Below are positions 25,701 through 40,700 of a DNA stretch of 64,000 nt, piece after piece. Source of the DNA: Chamaea fasciata (lineage: Eukaryota; Chordata; Aves; Passeriformes; Sylviidae); contig JARCOQ010000001.1 in NCBI GenBank assembly GCA_029207755.1, positions 95,150,640 to 95,214,639 on the forward strand, in the 5' to 3' direction. The notes under the pieces were generated by a model, which was given only the letters and a program-made list of their open reading frames with translations, did not search any database and was not told the origin of the DNA. The position numbers were made by a program, and so were the translations under genes. Each line of letters starts with the position of its first letter. Position 1 is the first letter of the stretch.

Positions 25701-28700
25701 CCTATCTGAAATGAAGTCTGAATTCCCAGTCCCTTGTAGGGTGTGCAATTCAAAACTGACTCACCATCTATTGAAGAAAAATTAAATGCATCAGTTAGGA
25801 AAAGGAAGTTAGAGATGTATGCTTTGTTCATTTTTTCCCCTTTTTTTTCTAATTATTTTTGAATCAGACTGTGTGAGGAAACCTCTGTGGATTGGCCTAA
25901 GAATTCATGCAGTGCCAGGCTTCTACTTGCCTCTCACCAGCCTGGGTTTGTGGATTCATGGGGCTGATAGTTGAAGCAGAATTTTTCCTCCTGTACACAA
26001 GTTTGACTGACTCACCAGGCTCCACAAAGTAATGCAAGCCACTGCAAAAAGAGAGGACGAGCAGACTGCTTGGGCAAGGTGGTCCAGGACTATGGATGAC
26101 CTATGATGGGGCACTTGCAAGCATGCAGCTTCTAGGCAGCCTGCATGTGATCAACAAAAAGCAGCAAACCTGAAGATCTACAAACTTTCAACTGCTGTCA
26201 GCTTCCTGAAACTCACAAAAACCACAAGTGTCTAGACAACCTTTCTACATATGTGTCAGCCTTTCTGGTTTCATTTCCTTTTTTCAGTCTGCTGAAATGC
26301 TGAGATTCCCCTTCTTGCATTACTTGTTAGGTAATCTGTAGATATCTGTCTGTAGATCTCACATGGATACCACTTATGTGTGACAGTGGGTGTGTTTAAC
26401 CCTTAACATGATACCTTTTCAGTGAAAAGTGATATGTACAATCATGAAAAATTTATCTGATGAAGAAGATAATTTCTCTAGCTTAAATTCATGAATTAAT
26501 TGTTGTAAATTTTATCGTACTGAAACTGAAGACCTGAAATTCATAAGCAGTGACCGTATGAACATATTCATTTGTCACCACTGTAATCAGAGTTTAATGC
26601 TCACTAATGTCAACTGAAACTGCTTGAAGGTGGTAAGACTTTTATTAATCTTCTATTTTATTTCCTGTTTGAAGGTAATTTTGGCCCATGTGATCAAAGT
26701 TAATGCCTGCGTCTCAATCAGGCAAGAGATTGCTGGCAAACTGGCAGTTGTGAATTTCAATATTGTGCCCCAAGATTTCAGAATTCAACCCATCTTTCCA
26801 TGATACCACATTCAGTAATGAGGTTTGGAAAAAAAAATCAAAAATGCTAAGAAGCTTTTTCCTATTTCACTCTTTGGTACCTGAGCCTTTAAATATTATG
26901 TAAATCTGAACTTTATTCAGCAGTGAGGATAATTAGAAACAGACTTCTTTTTTAGTTTAAATAAAGATCAATGCTTTAACTGGGATTTCAAATAAACATT
27001 AACAGTGCGAGTGTTGACTAAGCTGGGGCCACCTTTACTATTTTCTTTAAGTGCCAGCCCAGTCTGCCAGGTGTTTGCAACACCCTGAGAGAGAAGCCAG
27101 CAGTCACAGCTAGAAGTGAAAGAAGGAAACGTGGAAGGCGCAGGAGGCTGCTTCCTACAAAAGGAAATTTCATTTACAACAGCACAGTAGATTTGGGCAG
27201 ACTGACACTGAGCTTCTTACTAAGTGCTCTCCTTCAGTGATATGCAGCCATTTGCTTCACTGACAGGGAACAGCATGATTCAACATGAAAAACGTTCTCA
27301 TTTCTCCTGTGGCAGGTGCTTGGATCCAGTCTGCCTCTTCTGCCTTTACTAACAATTGTACTGAGCTCCTGACTATCCCTAGTTCTCATCTGCCAAACTG
27401 CTACTTCTCTGTAGCTCCTTGTGCTCCTAACTCCTGTGATCCTATCTTCTGCCCAGCTGAAGTCTCAAAATGACTATGGATTTGATTTTAAATTCTGGAA
27501 ATTTGTGTGTGAGTCTAAGAGCAGAGAGGAACAGAGTCCCTTGCTACCTCAAAGTTGTTCTTGGACCAGAGACTCACTTGGAGCAAAGTTGAACAGAACC
27601 ATTGCACTAAAACCTTTGATAAGTTATGTGTCAGAGTCTCTGGCCCGGCACTTGAAGTCTGTATATTTTTGCTGCACAGGACTCACACTCACTACAAAGG
27701 GATTTTTTCCCATGGGACAACATCAAATTGTATCACCCCCTTTAGCAGTGATGATCAAACAAGAGTTCTGTGCTAAGAAGAGAACTGGCTGAGCAAAGCC
27801 TTGAGACAGTTTCCTTTGAGATAGTGCTCCACTTTCCTGAAGTGTAAGCATTCCCACCAGTGCTGGCAAGAACTTCCTTGTCTGCATGATGAACTGTATG
27901 AAGCATCTTGTGGCAGTACAAAGAGTTTGGAGCTGAGAGGAAAAGGACATGTTTGCAGGATGCACAGCAAGTAGTAGTGAGCACAAGCCAGAACATGAGA
28001 AATTTCAAATAAATATAAGGAAAATTTTTTTTACTCCAAAGTTTGTCAAATATCTGGAATGTGCTGCCCAGACATAATGTAGAATTTCTATCCTAAGAGT
28101 TGTTGAAAACTTCACTTGACAAGTCCCTGAGTTAAAGAGACCTGCTCCAGGCAGTGATGTGCATGAGCTCCTCTCAGAAGTTTACTTTCATTCAAAGTTA
28201 TTCTGCGTCAATTTGAAAGGGTAGATCACCTTGCAGTTAAACGAGGAGGAGAGGAACATCCTTTCTGGTAAGTTAGGATAGCCTCCTCAGGGTATTTTGA
28301 TACACAGTTATTAAGAAAGCAGTAACTCAGCCCACCCAGTTAGCCCCTTTTGAAGACTACAGAAACGGATGTAAAAATCTCCTATGCACCTTGGTGTGCA
28401 AGAAGTGTCAGCACCTACTAACATTCACTAAGGCACAGCAGTGACCAGGCTACCTCAAAAGCAGAAACAAAGAAACATCTTTGACATCCTTGATTTTGGA
28501 ATACTAGACTAGAAAAAGTTGGCACCCTAATGCTGTTGAGTCTGGGCAACTGTTCTTATTTTATAACTAATTTCTTGTGCTTTCTTACATCCTTCTGTGT
28601 CCAGTCAAAAGTATTAGACCAAATACTTGAAAGAAGGCCTCTAAATCCTGATTTTGGTACGTGATCTTACTTTACTGACTGGTGTGCAGCTTTCTCAGAA

Positions 28701-31700
28701 TCCAACACAGTTGCAGTTTTTTGGCATTGACAGAAATTGAGCTGATGCAATTTGTTGTTTTAATGTAAATCATATAAACAGAGAATAATTTAGGTGGAAA
28801 GAGAGAGATCCTCTTGTACAACCTCTTGCTTACAAGACAAACTTGTAAATTAGGCTTGTAGGTTAGGTCATGCCACTCTACACCTTGTTCCAGAATCCAT
28901 CATCTCTCTGGGCACCTATTTCTGTGTTTAATCACTTTTAACATGAGTTTTTGTCTTTATATCTAAGTGAAATTTCCCCTGCTGGAACTTGTGATCTTTT
29001 TTTTACCCTGTGCATCTCTGAGAAAGACCTGACTTGTTTTATGATTCCCTTTCAGGCTACAGCAGGGAGCAATTAAAGCTCCTCTCACTCTTTTATCTTC
29101 AGGGCTAAACAAACCCAGTTCACTCAGAGTGAACTTACATGATAAGTCATGTAAGTTTCCTAGCTCTGACGATATTTCACTGTCAGTTTAGATAGTAACA
29201 GATACATTTGTTCTATCAGAATTTAAACTGCATCAAGTCAGCAGTTCACAGCACCACATACGTAACAAACACATTCTTTTCTGAAGGACACTGTTCACCC
29301 TGAAGCATGAATACTCCTTATCATCCCTACTCAGAAGGAATGAAAAGCTAAACCAATTTACCTTTACATTTACTAACATCTGTAAGGCCAAAGCAAAGTT
29401 AAAAAGTAAAAAAAAAAATCCATCTTTTGAATCATCTTACCATTGGTCCCACTGGTCCCACCACTCCAGCTTCACCCTGTTGAGGACCAACACAGAGAGA
29501 ACAATGACAAGGAGAATTCCTGTAATGTCTAGCAGAGGTGGAACGTAGCATGGCCACCAAATAATTCTGGAGGATCACAACACAGTATTAGCTCACCTTC
29601 TCTCCTTTTCTGCCTAATAATTCAGTTAAAGATCCATCAGCAGAAATGATAGCTCCTGGTTCTCCCTTTTCACCCTGCAATTATCAGAGTAGTTACTGTT
29701 TATAAGGCAGTTCCCAGTGAATCAGAAGAAGTCAAAGCAGCATTACTTTTCTTTGAAGTATGAAAGATTAGTCATGCTGTGATATCAAACAAAAAGTGGT
29801 ATCAGTATGAGTAGGGTGAATCTTGATTCTGGGGAAGAAAAGAGATGATCTTTCTTAAAACATAATAAAGTACACTAAAGTTATCTCCCTGAGATGAATA
29901 AGCTCTTATTTTTCTTAAAAATACTTAAATTGCTCTCCATACAGTAATTATGTGAAACATGCTGTGTTCACAAAAGGTCTCTGCCAAAGGCAGACAGGTT
30001 ATTGGTTTCTTCTTGTGTACCATCAGCTTGATGGTCAGCAAATCCTGCTGGAAATGCACTATCTTGATAGAGCACTAAATGTTCAGATTTTACTATCAGG
30101 AAAGCATGAGTCATTCTCTCTATGTGCCTGGCATGATTCAACCTCATTAACTTTAATGAAGGCCAAGTCTCAGCATCCAAACTGTGACCCTCAGTGTTCC
30201 TATTCCACCACAATGAATTATCACTTCTCGGTGCTAAGTGCATGGTTCCCACTCTGGATCTTTCAGCTGTAACTTTCCACTTCCTACTTCAGGCCGCTTG
30301 CTACAACACCTTTCTCAAGATCTCATGGAAGAAATCTGGCTTGAAGCTAGCAATTGTGTTGCTGATTAAAATGACAGTCCAGGTTATAGACCTTTCATTG
30401 AGCTCTAAGTGCTGTAACTCAGTTCTTCTCACAGATTCTTAAAACATTGTAAGTCTTTGAAGTGTACCTGAAGATACTTTGGATACTTTGCAGTCTCCCT
30501 AAGGCTTGATTGGCTTCACTGACTTTATCTTCTGTGAGAGTTTATGGACCTGAGGTTGAATTTAATGATCCTTCAAGTAAAATGCTCCTAGGTGTCTGTA
30601 CAGCTTCACTGTGGTTCCCAAACTTCGTCGCTCTTGAGCATAACCCGCTGTTCACAGCTCAGAAACACCATCAGATACATCACTATGTTTTTGGTGGGTC
30701 CAAAATTAAATGCTTTCCAAGCTTTGAGCTCTTGCCAGTGTGCACACCAGAAGCAAAAAAAAAGCACCAACCAAAAAAACCCAAAAGTAAAAACCTTCAC
30801 AACCTAAACAAAAATCACCCAGCTGGTTTTAAGGTTGAGCTTGATCATTTAATGCACTCTGTAAAAGAGCAGGAAACATGATAAACGGGGACTGGTATTT
30901 GTGGCCTGAGAAGTTTCCCTCTGAGCAATGATAATGCTGTTCATCTGCTACCCCATTTAAACCATAATTAAACATTTCCAAGTCTTCTATTTACTTGTGA
31001 GAAAGTGAGCTCAGCTATTTAGAAAGAATAAGCAAAAAATGTTTCTGTTTTTTGTGTTTGGTATCCCCAAGATACTAGATGTTCCTCTCCCCTGCTTCCT
31101 GAAGGTTGATAAGAAGAGGGCAAAACTGAAACAGCTGCAGTATTTACAAAAGAGCAGGGTCAGTCTTTAGTAACCTCTCAGCAGTGCTATAAAATACACA
31201 CTTTTTATGAAGAAACAAGAAAAAGAATCCTGAGAAAAGAGCTCCTCAAATCTTATACTTTCTTTAGGAATTGAAAATTGCAGTCTTCATTCTGCAGGCA
31301 AAGCCCTCTCTGGCATAGCAGGAGGAAAAGATGGATTTTTTTTTTTTTAAAATTTTTTTTTTGCTTTTGGATAGGATCCCAGGGTGTCAGCACAGCAATC
31401 AGCCAGCAAGAAGAGGTCACTTCATGTTTAATGTTTAAAGAGACTTAATCTGATAAGTGGATACTGCACTGATAAATTTCAACACTGAACACTGGGACAG
31501 GAAGATTAGTTCTTGGTGGGATTATATCAGGGGATGTCATTTAGCATTTTCACATTCCACCCAGTACATTTTTCACATGAACTTGCTAAAATTACAATTC
31601 CTATCAAAATTAGAATCATTAAATTTTTAATGTCGCTAAGTACTTGTCATATAACACATTTCTCAGCATATACTTTCCCCTATGCATTTTTTCATACCTG

Positions 31701-34700
31701 TTGTCCTTTAGGTCCTTGTGATCCAGGCAAACCTGTGTCACCCTTTGGACCCCGAGGGCCCTAGGCAAAAAGAGGTACATATCCATAGTGATATTTGTGA
31801 AGAATATGAAGCTAGGCCATTTTACTAAATGTAAATTTCAATTAGTGGCAAACTTCAAATTAAATCACTCTGGTTGCAATCTAAGAATTCTTACAAGACT
31901 AAATTGCTCTCTGAATCAAGTTATTCCCTAGTCAGGTATCACGTAAGGAAAATCTTTTAGAAAGACCAAAATGAAAAATCCCTGATGTTTATCAGAGTGT
32001 AGATGATACAGACATTCACAAAGAGAAACATGCAAACAATAAGAGTGGAAATTCAACCTAAAATCCTCTATTTCTTCTGTAGCTGATGCTCTCTCTCTCC
32101 ATGATCATTCACCCAGACTGATTTTCAACAGAATTTCTGTAGGTATATTTTTAACAGTATGTAAAACAGAAAAAAAATAGAGTATATGAAATAGAATTTA
32201 TCTATTTGAAAACAAGATGATTTCTTTATCTGTTTTATGGGGAAAGCATTCCCCTCACATCAAATTGTACTTTACTATCTTCCAAGAGCATTCAGAAGCA
32301 TTTTTTTGACACACCAAGATCTAAACTCAGGGCTACATAATTTCTGCATTAGTCAAGAGATAAATAAAAGACATGAGGTAAGAACAAGTATGGTGTTTTC
32401 ATGTCTGTAGAAATTCTACAGGACAGACACCAAGAATTCATTCTATCACTTTCTAAATGTTATCAGCTCTTTTTCAAATTGAATGCATTTTTAAGGAGGT
32501 TTTACCCCCCTTTTTTTGGTTTTCTATGCAGCCCATAATACCCAGAACTTAGCAAGCAACTTTCTCTAGAATTTTGGGCAATTTGCCAGCATTTTGTTAA
32601 TATCTTTTGTCATCTTTCCCAATTTTCTCCTTAATTGTACTCAGGCAATAGACAAAGGATCCTGAGACCATATGCATGCTCTGAACTGTAGAACAATCAT
32701 AATGAGGAAAACTAATTCCATCACATTACACAGAATATGAATACAATAATTAGAACAATACTATCTGAAGTCATAAGCTAAATAGTCACAGAATCACAGA
32801 ATATTCTGAGTTGGAAAAGACCTGCAAGGATCATCAAAGTCCAACTCTTGGCTCTGCCCAGGACACCCCAAGAGCCACACCATGTGCCTGAGAGTATTGT
32901 CTAAACACTCCTTGAACTCTGTCAGTTTTGTTGCTGTGACTGTTTCCCTGGGTTGCCTGTGCCAGTGCCCAATAAACCTGTGGGTGAAGAACCTTTTCCT
33001 AATATCCTCCAGCCTAAACCTCCCCTGACACAGCTTCAGGCCATTCCCTCAGATCCTGTCACTGGTCATCAGAGAAGAGAGATAAGTGCCTGCCCCTCCT
33101 CTTACCCTCACAGGGAAGTTGTAGACTCTGATGGGGTCTTCCCTCAGTCTCTTCTTCTCCCGGCTGAACAGACTGAGTGACCTCAGCTGCTCCTCACACT
33201 GCTTCCCTTCAAGGCCCTTCATCATCTTCTCAGCCCTCCTTTGGACACTTTCTAGCAGTTTAATATCTTTCTTATATTGTGGCACCCAAAACTGCCCCCA
33301 GGACTTGAGTTGGGGCTGCCCCATTACAGAGCAGAGACAATCTTCTTCCTTGCCTGACTGGTGATGCTGTGCCTGATGCACCCCAGGGCAGGGTTGGCCC
33401 TCCTGGCTGCCAGGGCACTGCTGACTCAGATTCAGCTTGCCACCAACCAGGACCCCAAGGTCTCTTTCCCTGGCACTGCTCTCCAGTGTCTCATTCCCTG
33501 ATCTACATGCACAGCCAGGGTAGACAGGTGACTCCACCCCAGGTGCAGAATCTGGCACTTTCCCTTGTTGAACATCATACAGCTGGTGATCCTTCAGCCT
33601 CTGTGCAGGCTCTTTTTGCCTTGGAGGGACTTAACAGCTCCTCCCATTTTTTTTTTTTTTTACATCTGAAAACTTGGTATCCCTTAAAGTCCTGTGTCTA
33701 AGTTGTTAATGAAGATTTTTATATATGTTTATATGGCAGTCTGAGTGCAATAGGTAGGCAGCATAGCAAAAAACACCTTTTGATACTCTGGTTGTGAAAT
33801 TCTTGCATGGTAGCCCTGGAATGTTATTATAAAAATCATAAATATTTCCTAAAGGATAAAATAAAAAGGGTACATCTTATAGGGCTTTTCTGTATTCTGT
33901 AGTGGTGACAAAAAAGCCTGAGGAATAACACTGTTACATATGCATCTGCAGATAACTTTTAGAAGTCAATTTGTTCCATTTGTTTCTCCCATAGGGCATA
34001 GGTTTTTCCTTAGGTAGTAGTTTTCCATGAACTACGCCCCTATTTAAACCACAGAACTGACAACGAGATAAGCATATGAGCATACTTTGTTTCCGACAGA
34101 AAAAATTTCTAACTTGGTTGGTAACTTCCTAAGACCTGCAGCACCCTATATGAAAATTTATTAGAGTTCATGCAAATTGTGTACAATATACGTTTTAATA
34201 AATATTAAACTAGATTGAAAAATACTTAAAAATCCTAAGAAATACTTCTAAATCCTAGGCAATTAATACTTACAGGAAATCCTGGTAGACCTGGCTTGCC
34301 ATCTGGCCCCTGCAAAATTAAAAAACTCACATCTTTATAAACACATATTACAGACTCCCCCCAAAAAGTATGAATTTTTCATGTATTGTGTGATTTGTTT
34401 ACATCAACTCATCTGCTACTGAATTAAGAACTTCATTCAGTTGATGGTAAAGGTGTGAACCTCTACAACGACCTATGCTTCTAATTTAGCATTTACTTTC
34501 AAAAACTAGCGAGACAGAGATCCAGAAAAGAATGAAAAGGGATGACATTTTCTACATATGAAAGGCATGCAACCATTATTCAGCCTCCTCTGAATCTTTT
34601 CCAGATGCCGGCACAGAGATCACAGTAGCCGTCCACCTTTCCATTTTGGTCCTAGATGTCTTTGAATAGAAAACAGAGTGTGTAGTAGGCTGTGAATAGA

Positions 34701-37700
34701 ACCACAGATTGGGATTTGTATTGGGCACATTTAGGATTGCCCTGCTGTGGTAACTGCAAAGAGACACTTCAATTCTGGTTCAGATCAGCAGGATGTCTAT
34801 TTCCCCATCCACTATGAGACCGCATCTCTCTCCTCACTAGGGTTAGAGCTTTGAGACTGAGGTTCAAATCTTTCTCACTGCAACTGCTCTTCAAGCTACA
34901 AGACCTGCTTATTTTTTTTTTTTTTTGTGGGAATGTGACTCTATCACAAAACAAAGGTTTGAATTACCTATAGCAACTGGCTCATACTATCCTGGCATCC
35001 TATTGCGTCCAGGGATTAGGGGAACCAGGTCTTTGAGAAATAAATGGAAATACTCTTACATCAAAACTCTTACCATAAGCATGGCTGGATGCAGCCTCAA
35101 TAGCATGAAGTTGTCCTATGGTGTAACAAGTGGGAAAAAGCCATGCTAGGCTAGCAGAAAAAGGTTACAAGCTGCTGCTGGAGCTAATGCCCTTCTTCCC
35201 AGGTCAATGACAGATTCAGTAAATATTTGTTTTGGGACAGCTGTAATAGTAGGATACAAAGTTTTTGCAAACTTAAGCTATTTAGAGTGAAATTCTGCTA
35301 TTGGCTATGAACATTCTGACTTTCCTTGTTTCATCAGGGATTGAATGTGGGGGAGATCACTGTGCTCACCAGCAAGAGAACAGATGAAATACACAAACAA
35401 GCATTCACAAATGAAACTAGCCGTAAAGTAAGTTGCTTAATTTGTGGTGGTTAAGATTTTTCAAATTGCTATATGTTGTACACTTTTGGGCAAGTTTGAA
35501 TGGACTCCACAGATTGGAAAATGTAGATTTCTCTTTGGATCTAGTCCTAGGAAATTGAAATCATTACCAAGAAACATTCAGGATTTCCAGTATTTTACTG
35601 AACTATTTTGCAGCTAGAAGAGAACCTGAATTTCACATCTGTTGTTCCCTCATAAATTCGTAGTTTTTCATTCACAACTATAACTTGTGTGAGACTAAAC
35701 TCATACACAGGAGCCTAGCATTTTTAGTTGAAGTCCCTAGCAGAACTGAGCAAAATACTTTTTAACCCAATGCTTTGTGACTTGAAAAACAAGAAGGAAA
35801 AAAGTGAAGAAATGTAAATCTTGGTCTCTATTTTTGCAACAGTTCTACATTTCTTTAATTCTGAGCATATAGTTCAGAATCCAATTCTGATAATCCAATT
35901 CTTATCCAAGAGATAAACCCATTTCTTTATTTCATACAAATGTGCATAAGTACTTTGTTCACATAGAACTCAGTTCTGCTGGAAAGTACTTCTGCAGAGT
36001 TTGGTGCTGAAGTTAGCAGAAACACAATTCTGAAGCATAGGAAACTCATCTCCAGTTGATACTCAAAAGGGGACAATGAAGATAGAGCAAATCAGAAGAT
36101 TTAATCAAGCAGCATATACTCACTGGAGGCCCAAGCAATCCTTTAATTTCAGTAAAATTAAGCATTCCATTTGTGTCATTGAGAAGTAACTAAAAAAGGG
36201 GTTAAGAAACAGGTTATTTCAAGTTGCTTATCTGAGGCACACATACATTTTTAGAAATGTAAAATTATGTCTTTATAAGTATGAAAAACCAAACATAAAT
36301 AAGGCCACAGAAATGGCTCTCTACTTCTAATTTTCTTTATACATCTGGAATAACAAAACCTGGAATTTCTATTACATTTCTTCAGTAAAGAATGCTTTCA
36401 GAAATTTAATCAACTGACTCATGATTTTAACTTGAAAGCTATGACACCAAATTTTGCAGCATGAAGCCATTTCTCCTCAGCAAGATAAAGATCAAATGGA
36501 GGTTTTATGCTCCAGTATTTCACTGGCATTCTAAGATAGTAAATCAGTCTGAGCATATTCATCCTCTGTTGCAGAGCTGAAGTTTTAATTATATTCTGGC
36601 CATGTCTGCATCACACCATGCAGTGCCATGCTGTGATCCCTAAGTCAGTTCTGATCATGCCACTGTGTCTGAAACCAGCTTGGAACCCCAAACTGTGATG
36701 TGGAGCAGCTCCTCTGCTACCCAGCTCTGAGTCTCAAGGTGCCTGAACGGCACTGCTTGCCACTGTGTAATTGCACTCCTGTTATCCTGCTTCCTATCCT
36801 GGAATTGGTGAGCTCCCCATTAGCCCAGGCATTTCTGCATAACTCAATTACAGAATCATAATAATGAAGGTGGACAGGGACCTTTGGAGCTGTTGTCCAA
36901 CACTCCTCAGTGCAGGCCTAAATGGATCAGGTCACTCAGGCACTTGTCCAGTTAATTCTTGAACACCTCTAAGGATGGAGATGCCACTAATATTTTTGGA
37001 AATTAGAATATTTGATTATCGTCAGGGTAAAAAAAGTTTTACTTATATTTGGTTGGAATTTCCCTTTTTCTAACTTGGGCCTGTTGCATCTTGTAATATT
37101 TTCATACATCTGCAGGAAGATGCTGCTCCCATGTTCTCTGTATCCTCTGATTATGTAGTTGTAGACAGAAACAAAGTCTCTCCTTAGCCTGTTTTTAGCC
37201 AGGCTGATCAGACCCAGTTCTCTCAGTGCTCTGGTCCCCTGAACATCTTGGCAGCCCTGGATGGGTCTTGCTTCATTATGTCAATGGCTTTCTTGTGCTG
37301 GGGATCTCACAGCTGGAAACAGTATTCCAGAAGCGGTCTTGTGAATGCCAATCACAACTCCCTGAGTCCATCAGTATAGCTAATTTTACACCTATTTTAT
37401 CATTCTCTTATCCACTTCATAGGCCATCAGTTTGATGATAGCAAGACTATGGGAGACTGCATCAGAAGCTTTGCTAAAGTCAGGGTCTACAAATTCAGTG
37501 CCCATCCCTTGTCTACCAAGAAGCAGTGATTTTGATCAGGAACAAACTGCCATTAGTAAATCCATGTTGGCTGCTTCCCATCAGATTCTTGTCCTGATGT
37601 TACAATTAGGCTTTCATTTTTGTTTCAGATAGCTAACTTTCTGGTTTAAATAGATGTTCCCAATATTGCATCACATGCTCTTAGAGAACAGTTCAAGATG

Positions 37701-40700
37701 GACAATATGTAAGTGCTTCCTCCACATAAATGTTTTAGGTGAAAAGATACACTTTTTTTTTCGTAATTTCCTTCATTCCAATGGTCCCATTTGACACTTT
37801 AGTCTTGTTTTGGATTCAGAAGTATTCCTGAATCTCCTTGGAAGCTTGAAATGGTGCGTTTGTTTAGTAGGCAAGCCATGCCATCCATTTCAGTATAGGG
37901 CTCTGTGTGAAGCAGCATATTCCCCTTCAATGAAAGGGAATGAAAATCCGAATTTCACAAGGCCAGGCCAGGGCCTGCCTTCAGGTGACAGGGATTTAGT
38001 TAGCACATGAATAAACACGTTGTCACTGAAGTTTTGTGAGATTTGAATGCCTCTTTTTCTGCCTGCAACCATGTGCAGATCAACACTATCACAATATTTT
38101 TCAACATTTGTTATGAATACAGTATCCAGGAATTGAGTTTGAAACTACCCTGCTTTGAATAGGTGGTTTTGACCATAGGTCCTCCAGAGATCAGCTCCAA
38201 TATTCTTTTGAGTCTCTGAATACTATTTTTCGAATCCAGATCACACATCCCATCCCATCCCATCCCATCCCATCCCATCCCATCCCATCCCATCCCATCC
38301 CATCCCATCCCATCCCATCCCATCCCATCCCATCCCATCCCATCCCATCCCATCCCATCCCATCCCATCCCATCCCATCCTATCCTATCCTATCCTATCC
38401 TATCCTATCCTATCCTATCCTATCCTATCCTATCCTATCCTATCCTATCCTATCCTATCCTATCCTATCCTATCCATGTCATCTGAGCATGGCGGTGTAT
38501 GGTCAGCTTTCTGTACTTTGAGGTCATGTTGAATAATTCATACAGCTAAAGTTTGCTGCTTCTACTGAGTGCTTCTTTTTGCTCCCTGTCCTCATGTTCT
38601 ACAAAAACCACTGGAAAATTGCCAAGTAAAAGTAGAATTTAGATCCTACAGGCAGCACTGCATTTATAGGCTGCATGAACTCTGCTGCACTCTTCAGGGG
38701 TAGTATGATGCCCTTGGTACCACTCTACTTCCAGTTCTACACAGCCCAGAAAAGGAACAGGACACGGGCTGCAACTTTATTGACAGTAATAAAAAAGTCC
38801 TACTGCTGCAATTGTTCTGCTTTATCTGGTGGCAGAAATCCAGGAGCCCTGGGTTTACACGGCCTTTTCACTGTGGAATCACTCAGTATTCATTGTTTTT
38901 GGGCTCAATCCAAACTTTGGGAAAAGAATCCCAAAGGCTTTGCTGAGTTTGGAATCAGGCACATTGTATATTTTACACATACAGTTGATCTGGAAATGAA
39001 GTCAGAAAACTGTACATAATGCTGAAGAAGATTTGAAAACAAAAGGTAGGAGACTGATGATTAGAGGAAAAGATTGCGCGCTTCACAACCTCCTCCAGGT
39101 ATATAATTATTTATCTTTGGGTTTGGGTGTGCAAACAGCTTTAATAACAACAATCCAGCAATATAACTCTTCAACACATTGAATTAGTTCAGAATGTGCT
39201 GACTACAATAGTAAGGACAACATACATATTTTCTTCACTGTCATGTTTTAGGATGATTGCACTGGTTTCTAAGCAAACCTTCAACTTTTCATCCCAAAGG
39301 CGTGAGTATGGCCTTGTCAGAATTATAGAAAGAGCAGACTGACATCTGCTTTACACCCTCAACATTAACCTTTCTTTGTGACTTTTGTTTCTTGTACCTA
39401 AACTATGGGTGAATAGTGGTGGCCAAAGATAAAGGTTTAAAAGTTTGAAATTTAAATTCAATAACATTTCTCTATTCAAAATTACTTCTGAACTATACCA
39501 AACTAAATTTGTGTGATAAAATCATAGCAACAAATATTATGGTTTTCTGGATATCATGATTGCATTAATGAAAATGCACTGAGTGTCAGCAACTATCTTC
39601 TGAAAGAGTGAAATAACCAATAAGGATAAGAAATATTGACTTTAGGAATATCAAACAGCAGCACAAAGAGGGACACTTTTTTTAAAAACATGACGGGTCA
39701 GAGCAGACATCCTGATCAATCACAGGAGGCAACAGAGGAGGCAGCAAGGACAGGAAGCCTCTGAGACCCACACTGCTGGTGGGAGCTGCAGAAGTCTGGA
39801 AATGGATAGGTTCCATTGCAGACCTCAGTTTTACCCTAATGCATATTTTCATGGTATGAGAAGTGGTTCTTGAAGGAATCAAATCCTCTCCATTCACATA
39901 GGTACCAGGTGAAATGAGAAGGAAACCAAGGTCCACTTTTCAGTGCAGCTCAATCAATGTGCTATCAGCCAGAGACTGGTGAGGCCTGGCCCTGAGCCAG
40001 AGCTGTCTGTGTCAGCTCTAAATATTTCAACAGTGCTGAAACTGCACTAACTCTTTATTTACTTTTATTTTCATCAAACAGCATAAAGTCACTTTAGGTG
40101 TAGCCACAGAACCCTTCTTAAGAAAACTTCCTTCCAGCTCTGATGGACCAGTCCACTGGGCTTCTGTAACCCAAGAAGTATTGTTCTTGGCTACACAATG
40201 GTTAAATGAATGACCCTGACCTGGAGAGTGTGCCCTGTGGTTCACTCAGATCACTGATCTCTGCTGCTCTACCCGCAACAAGCCAATATCCACATTACAA
40301 CAGCTGGCAGTGTTATTTATTTTAGTTCTGCAATTCCAACTGCAATTGATAGGTCTGCTTGCAATAGTTCATTTCCATATTTGAAGCTTACTACGAAAGA
40401 TGAGAGACTGAGTCAACAAAACACACTTGGATAATTTAATGTCTATCTCAGCAAACTTATTGCAAACAAATGTCCTGTTCTTACACAAACATTTGTGAGA
40501 TAGGAAGAATTCAATGTCATACATAATGACAAATAATTCCACACACGTTTAATTAACTGTATCAAAATCCAGTACACCAAGTCCTCAGAGAAATCTTCTG
40601 ATTAACAGTACAGAGGATTTGATGGCTCATGCTGTGCCTCCCTGGAACACCTATACTACAAATGTATATAAAGCCATAAATGCTCTCAATTTTTTAAAAG

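Noticed and set aside
33049..33558. 169-codon minus-strand frame as a possible gene
   Set aside because: Its motifs are those of the CR1 ORF2 C-terminus, and it sits inside a clear, truncated CR1 copy.
38111..38373. Open frames with repeated MGWDG
   Set aside because: These are translations of the CATCC satellite, not a protein.
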